DNA of 64,000 bases. Origin: Chitinophagaceae bacterium (GTDB taxonomy: Bacteria; Bacteroidota; Bacteroidia; Chitinophagales; Chitinophagaceae). A program made the translations under genes and the position numbers. The notes beneath the pieces were generated by a model. The model ran no database searches. It saw nothing but the letters and a program-made list of their open reading frames with translations, and was not told the origin of the DNA. Below, piece by piece: positions 26,600 through 35,651 of this stretch (position 1 is its first letter; each line of letters starts with the position of its first letter). Where the stretch lies: contig JAGFIS010000036.1 in the NCBI GenBank assembly GCA_024103425.1, forward strand, positions 1 through 64,000, read 5' to 3'.

Positions 26600-27403
26600 T
26601 TAAGCAGAAAGAAACCCTCCATCGACAGGCAGGAGCGCCCCGGTTACATAAGAAGCCAGATCGCTGACGAGTACCAATATCATCCTCGCTACTTCATCAG
26701 GATTGCCGAGACGTCCTGAGGGCAAGCGCTGCATGAAATTGTATCCGTCGGCCATCAAAGAGAAATCCATTCCGATAAGTGCTTTCTTAGCCGCACTCTT
26801 AGTGCCGGCTGTAATAATACCTCCGGGAATGAGGGCATTGGCTCTGATTCCTTTTCTTCCGAAGTCGCGTGCGAGGTCGCGTGTGAGTGCAATCACTCCT
26901 ACTTTGCTCATGGAGTAATGAGCCAGATCTTTTTTAAACGGCATGATTGCCTCTATGGATCCGATGTTGACGATCGATCCTTTCCTCCGCTTATTGACTT
27001 TTATAAAATTCTGACACATCCAGATAGTGGAGTACAGATTCACAGTCATTACCTTATTCAGATATCCTTCATCTAAATCCGTGAAATTTTTGAATGGATA
27101 AATACCTGCATTGTTCACGAGGATGTTCACTTTTTTGCATTCAGGGTTTTCCCAAAGGCGATCGATCTCTTCTTTCTTCTCGAGATCCACAGTGTAGCAA
27201 ACCGCTTCTATTCCTTTTCCGGATAATTCTTCTTTCAGTTTTTGCAATCCCGCTGTATCTCTGTCAACTAATACCAGTGAAGCCCCGGCTTCGCCGAGTC
27301 GCAATGCAGTAGCTTTACCAATTCCGCCGACCGCTCCGGTTACTAAAGCGGTCCTTCCTTTTAGAGAAATCAGGCTCTCTAAGGCAGGATGTGTTGTTTT
27401 CAT
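26600..27403 (-). CDS. Short-chain dehydrogenase/reductase
   Basis: 267 residues. NAD(P)-dependent oxidoreductase of the classical SDR family. The cofactor loop is TGAVGGIGKA (in place of TGxxxGxG), followed by NNAG and the catalytic YSMSK with an upstream Ser in NIGSIE. The tail GRLGNPDEVARMILVLVSD...YVTGALLPVDGG is typical. An acidic residue after the second strand (VLVDRD) favours NAD. The substrate cannot be told. It is a single gene facing the metalloprotease operon's upstream repeats. Confidence 0.9.
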   Translation of the reverse strand: MKTTHPALESLISLKGRTALVTGAVGGIGKATALRLGEAGASLVLVDRDTAGLQKLKEELSGKGIEAVCYTVDLEKKEEIDRLWENPECKKVNILVNNAGIYPFKNFTDLDEGYLNKVMTVNLYSTIWMCQNFIKVNKRRKGSIVNIGSIEAIMPFKKDLAHYSMSKVGVIALTRDLARDFGRKGIRANALIPGGIITAGTKSAAKKALIGMDFSLMADGYNFMQRLPSGRLGNPDEVARMILVLVSDLASYVTGALLPVDGGFLSA

Positions 27404-27508
27404 GACGCTGCAGATTTATGTCTCTGCAAGTACCTTAAAAAGCCAAAAAACGGCAATGATTACCGTCAATTCTAAAGACGATTTTCAACAGCAAAACCAG
27501 CTTAAAAA

Positions 27509-28618
27509 TCAGGAATCCAATTCTTCAAGAACGTGGTGCAACGGTACCCCTTTGGCATTCATGTGAAGCAGTTCGTAGTGCTTTTTCAATGCCGTTGTTA
27601 GCGGGAATTTTTTGTACCGGAGGTGGTGCACTTCAGCAAACTTCACTATCTCATCCGTTATCTCATTATAGTACACATAGCTGTACCCCGGAAAGAGGTG
27701 ATGTGCAATGTGAAAGTTGAAATTACCGAGTATATGCCGGATGAACCAGTTATTATGTGTCAGATCATTCGTCACTTCCAGTTGATGTTTCATCCAACTG
27801 AAGGGCAGTTTATTCAAATCATCCGGAACGGGAAACTCATTATCCGGCAACGGGTGCAACGGGAGCAAAACTGCCAATGCAAATACGCTTGCCACAAAGA
27901 CCTGTAAGAACCACGCACCAAATGCCAGACCGAATGAAGCTTTGAAAAATAATACCGGCACTGCTATCTGATAAAACAAGTAAAACACTTTGTACAAAAT
28001 CAGTTTTACTTTTTCCTTAACCGGCGGCACTCCATGCACTTTTCTGATTACCCTGTTCTTTCCAAAGAAATCCTTGAAATCGCGCAGGAGCATCCAGTTA
28101 AAAAGATAAAACGGATAGATAAATATGAAATACCTGTCCTGATATTTTTGAATTCCTACGGGCTCGTTATTAGGGAAGATTTGAATCGGTCCGCTCTGCT
28201 CAACATCCGTATCCCACCCGTCAACATTCGGAAAGTGGTGATGACTGAGAATATGCCTCTTGCGCCAGATATAGCTGTTGGCTCCAAGCAGGTTCAGCAA
28301 ATTCAACACCCATTTATTGTATCTCTTACTTCTGTAGATGTTGTCGTGTGCTGCTTCGTGAATGAGGTTGAGATAGATCAACACGATTGTGACTCCCATT
28401 AGAGCAAATAACCCTACATACAATCCCTTGTTGTGAGTATTGAATAATGCCACAACATAACTTCCAAAATAAATTAGCGGAAGAATAATCGCTTTGATCT
28501 TAATGTAAACATCCCGGTCTTCGGGGATTGCCGCTACTCTCTGTTTTACTTTCTGAGCCAGTTCTTTAAACAATTCTCTTTCTTCGCGGCTGTCAAAATA
28601 AACAGGTTTAGAAATCAT
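27509..28618 (-). CDS. Membrane fatty acid desaturase
   Basis: 369 residues with four or more membrane spans. The three histidine boxes of the di-iron desaturases are present: HEAAH (87-91), HILSHHH (122-128) and HIAHH (near 300). It introduces a double bond into membrane lipid acyl chains or a related lipid; regiospecificity is not readable. The N-terminal REERELFKEL segment resembles acyl-lipid desaturases of Bacteroidota. It is a single gene. Confidence 0.9.
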   Translation of the reverse strand: MISKPVYFDSREERELFKELAQKVKQRVAAIPEDRDVYIKIKAIILPLIYFGSYVVALFNTHNKGLYVGLFALMGVTIVLIYLNLIHEAAHDNIYRSKRYNKWVLNLLNLLGANSYIWRKRHILSHHHFPNVDGWDTDVEQSGPIQIFPNNEPVGIQKYQDRYFIFIYPFYLFNWMLLRDFKDFFGKNRVIRKVHGVPPVKEKVKLILYKVFYLFYQIAVPVLFFKASFGLAFGAWFLQVFVASVFALAVLLPLHPLPDNEFPVPDDLNKLPFSWMKHQLEVTNDLTHNNWFIRHILGNFNFHIAHHLFPGYSYVYYNEITDEIVKFAEVHHLRYKKFPLTTALKKHYELLHMNAKGVPLHHVLEELDS

Positions 28619-28803
28619 AGTATACTCTCTTTCTACAATTTATTTTAGTAAAAAATCAACTTCTAAAAGTCGATTAAAAAGTATGCCAGAACGTCTTTAC
28701 GCCTCTTATTCGCGTAAAGTTAATATCGAAAATTAAATTGAAAAAAGTTCATGAATATTTTATCGAATACATTTTTCTTCATCCTAAGTTCAAGGACCTG
28801 AAA

Positions 28804-28836
28804 TAAAAAAGCAGCCTTTTTTACCGGCTGCTTTTC
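28804..28836 (-). terminator. Terminator after the glutamate-synthase-like gene
   Basis: The GCAGCC/GGCTGC stem (28811-28831) is flanked by A and T runs on both sides, so it may work in both directions. Confidence 0.8.
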
Positions 28837-28873
28837 TGTTAATTGTTCACAATTATTTTCAGTCCTTTTCCCG

Positions 28874-30502
28874 TCAGGATTCATAATTACTCAAACCCCA
28901 CTGATGCATGTTCGCCATCTTGAAGTCGAGTACATACTTAGCCGGAATCTTTTCGGGAGTCAGCATAGAGCCTATCTCAATTGTCGGGAAAATTTCTTCG
29001 TAGGTCTCCATCTTATTCAATGATACCCTTCTGTAAATATGATGTCGTGTGATATTCTTTTTGTCATCCAGGCCTGATGCACCCATCAGTTCTACAAATG
29101 CATCAATCGTCTCCTTATGATAGTTAGCCAGCCTTACCTTTTTATCTTCAACAACCAAACCTACTGTAAGAGTGGGGTCGTGTGTAGTGATACCTGTCGG
29201 GCAACGGTTAGTGTTACACAATAAAGACTGGATACAACCGATAGCCATCATCATGGCGCGAGCCGCATTACAAGTATCGGCTCCAAGCGCCATAGCACGG
29301 GCAATATGGAATGCAGATGTAATCTTACCTGCTGCAATGATTTTAATGTGTTTGCGAATATCCAGTCCGCGCAGGATATTGTGTACAAAAGCGAGCCCAT
29401 CGAGCATCGGTGCTCCCAGATAGTTGGTAAACTCTGCCGGTGCGGCACCTGTTCCGCCTTCACCTCCATCCACAGTAATGAAATCAGGGTAAGTATCCAG
29501 ATGAATCATCGCCTGGCAGATAGAAATAAATTCAGACTTATGACCGATTGTAATCTTAAATCCAACAGGTTTTCCGCCTGATAATTCCCTTAGCTTCTTA
29601 ATGAACTGAATCATTTCGAGTGGCGTACTGAAAGCTGTGTGGTATGGTGGAGAAACAATCCTGGTATGGGGTTGTACGTGTCTGATTTTGGCTATCTCCT
29701 CGGTATTCTTGATTGCAGGCAGCACGCCACCGTGTCCGGGTTTGGCTCCCTGAGAAATCTTCAACTCAATCATCTTCACCTGTGGCAGCCTTGCTTTCTC
29801 GGCAAACAGTTCAGGAGAGAAATTACCCTCCTCGTCCCTGCAACCAAAGTATGCGGTACCTACCTGGAAAATAATATCTCCACCATGCTTCAGGTGGTAA
29901 GGACTTATTCCCCCCTCACCGGTATTCTGTGCAAAATTTCCAATCTTGGCTCCTGCATTCATCGCCTCTACAGCCTTTGCACTCAACGATCCATAGCTCA
30001 TCGCAGAGATGTTGAGGATGCTGGCAGAATAAGGTTGCGTACAATCTTTATTTCCGAATACAACCCTTGGGTCGTGATTCAAAGTATCAAATGCTTTGGG
30101 CGAAACCGAATGACACATCCACTCATATCCTTCCTCGTACACATCCAATTGCGTTCCGAACGGAACGGTATCCAGTTCCTTCTTAGCACGCTGGTAAATC
30201 GTAGAACGATCGATCCTGCCAATCGGTTTACCATCAGTATCAGACTCAATGAAATACTGATACAGCTTGGGTCTCAGGTCTTCCATAAAATATCGCAACC
30301 GTCCTGCAATCGGAAAGATTCGTCGCAGCGTATGCCTCTTCTGGAACATATCGATATATCCTAACACTGAGATGAAAACGACAATGGCCAACAACACCAC
30401 CCAGTTCCGGTCGAGAAAAATTGTTAGTAATGCAGAGACAATTAATAATGAAGTCGAGGTAATAACAAACCCCCTGCGTCTCATAAAAGGTCTATGCGGC
30501 AT
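28874..30502 (-). CDS. FMN-binding glutamate synthase family protein, membrane-anchored
   Basis: 542 residues. Two hydrophobic N-terminal segments (about 10-50) are followed by the FMN/iron-sulfur TIM barrel of glutamate synthase (GAKIGNFAQNTGEGGISPYH, EGGTGAAPAEF). A cluster-binding C-x5-C-x4-C is visible (GCIQSLLCNTNRCPTG). The glutamine amidotransferase domain of GltB is absent. This stand-alone membrane form is widespread; its reaction is not settled, so glutamate synthesis is not assumed. It is a single gene with its own terminator. Confidence 0.88.
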   Translation of the reverse strand: MPHRPFMRRRGFVITSTSLLIVSALLTIFLDRNWVVLLAIVVFISVLGYIDMFQKRHTLRRIFPIAGRLRYFMEDLRPKLYQYFIESDTDGKPIGRIDRSTIYQRAKKELDTVPFGTQLDVYEEGYEWMCHSVSPKAFDTLNHDPRVVFGNKDCTQPYSASILNISAMSYGSLSAKAVEAMNAGAKIGNFAQNTGEGGISPYHLKHGGDIIFQVGTAYFGCRDEEGNFSPELFAEKARLPQVKMIELKISQGAKPGHGGVLPAIKNTEEIAKIRHVQPHTRIVSPPYHTAFSTPLEMIQFIKKLRELSGGKPVGFKITIGHKSEFISICQAMIHLDTYPDFITVDGGEGGTGAAPAEFTNYLGAPMLDGLAFVHNILRGLDIRKHIKIIAAGKITSAFHIARAMALGADTCNAARAMMMAIGCIQSLLCNTNRCPTGITTHDPTLTVGLVVEDKKVRLANYHKETIDAFVELMGASGLDDKKNITRHHIYRRVSLNKMETYEEIFPTIEIGSMLTPEKIPAKYVLDFKMANMHQWGLSNYES

Positions 30503-30934
30503 AATAATTTGAGTTTAATAAAACATAGGTTATCAGTCAAAGAGAATTTCCCTGACTTAAGAGTAAATATATACATTAAAAAGCTTCAAAAAGCAGATAA
30601 TATTTTTCATCAAGGATTAAGGGGTAATTATGATACAGCCTTTTAATCTGTTAAGGCTCATCTTATCCTTAATTCTTCAGGCTTTCATCAAACAAAAGAA
30701 ATTGATATGATTAATTTGGTTTATTTCAAAGCATTGAAAGAAAAGAACCTCTTTCCGGTTCAACCTATCCCCCAAATTGGGGTTGGTGTTTTCGTTAATT
30801 CCTCTCACTTTAGTATCCAACACCGGAAAAGTATCACAATCTTTTAAAAATACTAGTGGTTTTCAATCAATAAACAAGGCCGGGGTGATAATTACTTCAA
30901 TCCCGGCTTTTATGTAAATACTGGTTTCCCAATA
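30503..30934. other. Spacer with weak terminator hairpin
   Basis: No gene is seen. A CCCCAAATTGGGG palindrome lies near 30771-30783. A GCCGGG/CCCGGC hairpin (30879-30907) sits past the DUF5916 gene stop and may end its transcript, though the T-run is poor. Confidence 0.5.
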
Positions 30935-33394
30935 TCATCGTTTTGTTCTCTTAAACTGGTTGTAATCGAGGAAATAAATAAACCGGGCACTGACTTCATT
31001 TCCATGCCTCAGACCGAACTGTTTCCCAAAGTTATACAAGTAGGTATTTTTCTGTCCGGGATTCAGGATCACCTGTTCACCATCACCCAGCCAGTTTTTA
31101 TAAGCAATAATCAGGCGGCTGCCTAAGCGGAAATCCCATGTAAGGAACACATCGGTATTAAATATATTGATATTTTGATCCAGACCAGGAACAAATAGTC
31201 TGTCAATAAGTTTTCCTTCCGTATCTACATCAAAAAATTTCTTGTAATTCACTTTATTCCAGTAGTGGCGAGTGCGTAGCGTCAGGTTTAACCGTGGTGT
31301 GAAGTTATAGATTCCTGAAAGCACAGTGGAAAATGAAAGGTTATCGCGAAATGCTACTATTGGACTCCCGTCCGTATTCCGCACAAAAGCATATCCCAAC
31401 TGATTGGACTCTTTCTCGGAAGTCGCCTGTAACTCCAGTTTAAACCTGTTGCCAAATCTGTATCTGAGTCCGAGATCCAGACTGTGATAATTGCTTTTGT
31501 ATTTTGGAGCTTCTGCTAAAGTGATTCCATAATTCACATACAGTTTCTTCCTGCTGTCTGTACTTCCGCTGATACTACCCATCAGTTTCTGTGGGTAAGC
31601 GAGATATCTGTTGGGAGTCCTCAACTCAAAATAATCGTGCGACCATCCGGGTGAAACGGATGCCATAAGAAACATATCCCAGAAATTATGAAATATCAAC
31701 ATCGAAGAAGCTTCTATCTCCAATTTATTATAAGCGTAAGGTTTGTAGAGGTACTCCAATGTGCTCTCTAACGAATAGAAATAAGTCAGAAAATGCTTTG
31801 TGGGTGAGTTTTCGTGGAAACTGACACTTACCTGATAATTCACCTCATTGGGATTGAATAACAACCCTAGATCATTCGGGTCGTAAGATTCCGAAATCAT
31901 GCTTTGCATGGCGTGATACTGCCACTTCCCGCTCACCTTTGCATACTTCAGTGAAGTGTTGAAACCATCATATTTCTGTGCTCCCCATATCGTGCTGTAC
32001 CTTACTTTACCCGTAAACTGGTGATTATTTCCTTTATCAAACAATGCCACATCCAGTGCCGATACATTGGCATTACGGCTTTGTCTGTTCCTCATGACAT
32101 TCGTATTCGTAAAAGTGACATACGACTGCCCCCTGAGCGACTGATCCAACACTAGAATATTGTAATTAGCCAAAGGCTCGGTACTGATCGATGAATCCTT
32201 CCCTGTCACTTTGTTTCTTACCACTGCATGCATGGGAGCCGTAACCGCATTAAAGACTCCGATACCAAGATTTTTTTTGGTCCGGCCCGATACTTTTATC
32301 GCATTATATAATTGCGTAAGCGACGGATTTTTTTTGATTTCCAGATCAGGGTTATCGCTTACAATTTCATGTACCCGGTAATAGCCTTCAGGAGTAGCGC
32401 CTACCCTTCTTGAATAAAATAATCCGGCTTTATTAAAGAGTTCGGTGCCTTCCGTGAAAAAAGGACGATTCTCCTGAAACTGAATTTCAAAGGGCGTCAG
32501 ATTGTTGACCAGATTATCTGATACTACCTGACCAAAATCCGGAATCAGTGTCGCATCCAGTGTGAAGCTTTCATTGATCCCATACTTCAGATCAAGCCCT
32601 CCGCTGTGGAGCCATCGATTCAGATAACCTTCTTTTTCAGGCACACTCTGATAACCTGTAGATAAATAAGGAGAAAAACTAAGTCGCAGGGGAGGTTCCA
32701 AATCTGTTATTCCCTGCAACAAGCCAAATTGATTGACAAAGCCATTTACATCAGGATCTACCGGGCTCCAGGTACTCGTTTCATTACTACGCCTCACCGA
32801 CCTCTGCAATTGCAAACCCCAGTCCTGTACTTCCTTCTTGGAAAACCGCAGCGAAAAATAGGGAATCTTCATCTCAACCGACCAGCCATCTTCTGTAAAG
32901 TCCACCTTACTTTCCCACACTGCATCCCACGTCTTATCACCATACCCCCCAAAACCGAAGCTAAGGTTAGCCCCGAGCCGGGCGTCACTCTGCACATTAG
33001 ATGAAGTTACCAGAAACTGAAAACCATTCTGCTTATCATTATAAGTATCAAAAAATACGGAGAAATAATCTGCATCATTCTGTTGCTCATCGTCTCTGGC
33101 AGTAATCTGTCTGCGCACCAGCTTAGGATCATCATAAAGCATGGCTCCTACATATACTGCATCTGCACCAAACAATATTTTCACTTCTGTCTTCTGTGCA
33201 GCTTTACCTCCAAAGGTGGGATAGCTTACAATAAAATCTGTCGCAACAGGTGCATCCTCCCATACTCTGTCATCCAGCTTTCCATCTATTTTCGGAGCAT
33301 GGTCCGCATTCGCAGCCATCAGGACTCTGGGTTGTGCACACACCACCTGGCCCATCAGCATAAGCGCTAAAACAAAGAAAGGTTTATTGTTCAT
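30935..33394 (-). CDS. DUF5916 protein with CBM9-like N-terminal domain
   Basis: 819 residues with signal peptide (MNNKPFFVLALMLMGQVVCA). The N-terminal carbohydrate-binding-family-9-like domain (about 30-220) begins APKIDGKLDDRVWEDAP, and VKILFGADAVYVGAMLYDD follows. The rest (about 230-819) is the DUF5916 region with alternating aromatic strands, probably an outer-membrane beta-barrel, ending in a Phe-rich strand. The function of DUF5916 is not established. Single gene. Confidence 0.87.
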   Translation of the reverse strand: MNNKPFFVLALMLMGQVVCAQPRVLMAANADHAPKIDGKLDDRVWEDAPVATDFIVSYPTFGGKAAQKTEVKILFGADAVYVGAMLYDDPKLVRRQITARDDEQQNDADYFSVFFDTYNDKQNGFQFLVTSSNVQSDARLGANLSFGFGGYGDKTWDAVWESKVDFTEDGWSVEMKIPYFSLRFSKKEVQDWGLQLQRSVRRSNETSTWSPVDPDVNGFVNQFGLLQGITDLEPPLRLSFSPYLSTGYQSVPEKEGYLNRWLHSGGLDLKYGINESFTLDATLIPDFGQVVSDNLVNNLTPFEIQFQENRPFFTEGTELFNKAGLFYSRRVGATPEGYYRVHEIVSDNPDLEIKKNPSLTQLYNAIKVSGRTKKNLGIGVFNAVTAPMHAVVRNKVTGKDSSISTEPLANYNILVLDQSLRGQSYVTFTNTNVMRNRQSRNANVSALDVALFDKGNNHQFTGKVRYSTIWGAQKYDGFNTSLKYAKVSGKWQYHAMQSMISESYDPNDLGLLFNPNEVNYQVSVSFHENSPTKHFLTYFYSLESTLEYLYKPYAYNKLEIEASSMLIFHNFWDMFLMASVSPGWSHDYFELRTPNRYLAYPQKLMGSISGSTDSRKKLYVNYGITLAEAPKYKSNYHSLDLGLRYRFGNRFKLELQATSEKESNQLGYAFVRNTDGSPIVAFRDNLSFSTVLSGIYNFTPRLNLTLRTRHYWNKVNYKKFFDVDTEGKLIDRLFVPGLDQNINIFNTDVFLTWDFRLGSRLIIAYKNWLGDGEQVILNPGQKNTYLYNFGKQFGLRHGNEVSARFIYFLDYNQFKRTKR

Positions 33395-33489
33395 TTGTAT
33401 TTAAGGAAACATTGCAAATCTATTGGATAAAACCACGCTGGTTGCAGTCTTTACACGATTTAATCACCTCTCATCAAAAATAAATGCTG

Positions 33490-34476
33490 TCAGGGTTTAT
33501 TAAATAAAACCACGCCCAGAATACCACAGATACCCTTTACCAGCATCAAACCATCAATAATAAACAGATAATACAGAATTGGTCTTCGTCGGTGCATTGA
33601 ATATGCCACAATAAGCAACAAAATAAAGGGAACCAGATTAACAAAGTAATGCATCAGCCCAAAAGACTTTTCATAGGCGAAGATGGTAAACGATATCAGG
33701 CCGATGATAATCAATGGTAGCAGTATCCTAAAGATAGTTTTCCTCAACCCAATCCTCACCACAAAGGTCTTCACCTCCCGGTTGGCATCATCTGCATAGT
33801 CCTTAATGTCAAACATAATGGCAAGTACCGAAACATACATCCAGTTCTTTATAAAAAGCCACAGCACCAGGAAATTAAACGAATAATGCATATCAAGCTG
33901 CCACTGCCTGAACAGGGGTGGATAAATCGTCACCACTCCGGCCCACACAAAACCAATGACGAAAGGCTTCACCCACCCGGTCTTCCTGAGGTTTATTTTA
34001 AACATAGGAAAATACTCATTACCATAATACAACAATGCCACTACAGGGACTGATATCAGCATGACCCACTCAGAAAAAGTAAGAGAGAAAATATGGTGAA
34101 ACCGTAATATCGCCAAATCAAAAGCTGCATAAAGTATCACGCCAGAAAGCACTATCTGTGAGATATTCAGCAACCTGCTATTCTGGTGATACCAGTGGGT
34201 CCGCAGGTTGTAATAATTGTATTGCGAGGATGTAGTGAGCTTGATTTTTCTTTTGAGAAAGGCAACCTTAAAACTAATTTCGCCCATGTAGGCGTAAGTA
34301 TAATATACCACTGTGGCTGCCCCCAGCAGCAAATAGAAAGAAGGGCTGTTTAGCTCGATGGATTGCTGGAGGGAAGCCTCAATAGCAAGCGACAACACAC
34401 ACAACGCATAAAAATAGTTGCCGAAAAAGACAAACTCAATTCCTTTGTTAACTATCCTTTTAAGACGCCCCTTCAT
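33490..34476 (-). CDS. UbiA-like membrane protein lacking the first Asp motif
   Basis: 328 residues with about eight membrane spans. A UbiA-type second acidic motif is visible (FDIKDYADDANREVKT), which in prenyltransferases binds the diphosphate of the prenyl donor. The usual first NDxxD motif is not seen; the matching loop reads SSQYNYYNLRTHWYHQN. It may therefore be a divergent or catalytically different member. It lies 110 nt downstream of the AsmA-like pair in the same direction. Confidence 0.7.
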   Translation of the reverse strand: MKGRLKRIVNKGIEFVFFGNYFYALCVLSLAIEASLQQSIELNSPSFYLLLGAATVVYYTYAYMGEISFKVAFLKRKIKLTTSSQYNYYNLRTHWYHQNSRLLNISQIVLSGVILYAAFDLAILRFHHIFSLTFSEWVMLISVPVVALLYYGNEYFPMFKINLRKTGWVKPFVIGFVWAGVVTIYPPLFRQWQLDMHYSFNFLVLWLFIKNWMYVSVLAIMFDIKDYADDANREVKTFVVRIGLRKTIFRILLPLIIIGLISFTIFAYEKSFGLMHYFVNLVPFILLLIVAYSMHRRRPILYYLFIIDGLMLVKGICGILGVVLFNKP

Positions 34477-34586
34477 AACCCATGCAATGTAACGGACATT
34501 ATTCTGAAGTTTTATCTGTGGGCCAAATATTTCGGAAATCGTCGAAAAAAAATACTGTGGGAAAGTAAAACCGTGCTACATACAAA

Positions 34587-35651
34587 TTACAATTGCTGCT
34601 GAGTGGTTCCAGCAGGTAACACTTCAGGAACTTCCTCTTCCCCCTCATCAATATCTTCCTTCTCCTGAAGAATCTTACCATCCTTATCTCTCTTCAATTT
34701 CACCACAGGATGTTCACTATTACCTGATATTGTAAATGGAATACCAAAAATCCCAAATGGCGGAAGGCCTACCCTGCCTTTGATATTTAAATCACCATCA
34801 AGACTTATCTGCCCTTCGAACCTCGGTCTAAATCCGGCTATCCTAAGTTTTACCCGCTCTACATTGATAATGTTATTCTTTATAGATGTTTTGATATTTA
34901 TACCTGACAGAGGCGGGTCGGCCAGATCAGTAAGGTTGGTACTCTTGCTAACTGCATTCATCATTCTGAATCCTTTTAGCTTAACCTTTTTCAGATTGAT
35001 GACTCCTTTCCCTTTAATGGAAGGCATCACCGGTTGCATGGAAGGATCCAGTCTGCCGGACAGCTCATAATCAAGAGCTACCAGGCCCTTCACTCCTGAA
35101 GCTGAAGATGCCAGTTCGCGAAACATGGGTATCTCTGCATAAGCGCGTTCTATTGAAAACGAATCGGCCTTAATTTTCAAATCAAAGCGCGCTTTGTTAG
35201 GTGTCTGAGGTTCATAACTACCATCAAGGTTAAACGTAGCTCCCGCCACGGTCATCGCCGTTTGCTGTAGCTGCACTTTGCCCTGTCTTAAAACTACCTG
35301 TCCTTTAAAATTGTGTATTGCCAGGCTGTCAAAGTCTGCTTTCTTTACAGCCGCAGCCAGGCTTACATCAAGATTGGCGGGTATCACAATCACGCCGGTA
35401 CCGGCAGATTCTGTTCCTGCCACTTCTATATTAGCATCTGCAGATTCAAAAGCTGTAAACTTGTTAAGGTCTATATAATCAGAGCTAAGGCTTACGCTTC
35501 CCTTCAGCACACCCTGATCAGTGAGCGCATATCCTATTACATTCCTGAAATAGCCATTCATCGTAAAGTGCATGCTATCGTATGCTGCTCTTAAATTATC
35601 AAACGACATCCTATCCTGATGAAATCGAAAGGTGCCTGTATTAATTATCAA
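34587..35651 (-). CDS. AsmA-like protein, C-terminal part (after frameshift)
   Basis: 354 codons from a TTG that overlaps the upstream stop. The sequence continues the AsmA-family repeat pattern (GTFRFHQDRMSFDNLRAAYD), has no signal of its own, and ends in an acidic tail. Read one frame back across the junction, the DNA gives AFSKPLIINTGTFRF, which reads smoothly with the upstream protein. The likely original gene is one of about 1060 residues. A missing base in the A4 run at 35660-35663 would explain the split. Confidence 0.7.
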   Translation of the reverse strand: MIINTGTFRFHQDRMSFDNLRAAYDSMHFTMNGYFRNVIGYALTDQGVLKGSVSLSSDYIDLNKFTAFESADANIEVAGTESAGTGVIVIPANLDVSLAAAVKKADFDSLAIHNFKGQVVLRQGKVQLQQTAMTVAGATFNLDGSYEPQTPNKARFDLKIKADSFSIERAYAEIPMFRELASSASGVKGLVALDYELSGRLDPSMQPVMPSIKGKGVINLKKVKLKGFRMMNAVSKSTNLTDLADPPLSGINIKTSIKNNIINVERVKLRIAGFRPRFEGQISLDGDLNIKGRVGLPPFGIFGIPFTISGNSEHPVVKLKRDKDGKILQEKEDIDEGEEEVPEVLPAGTTQQQL

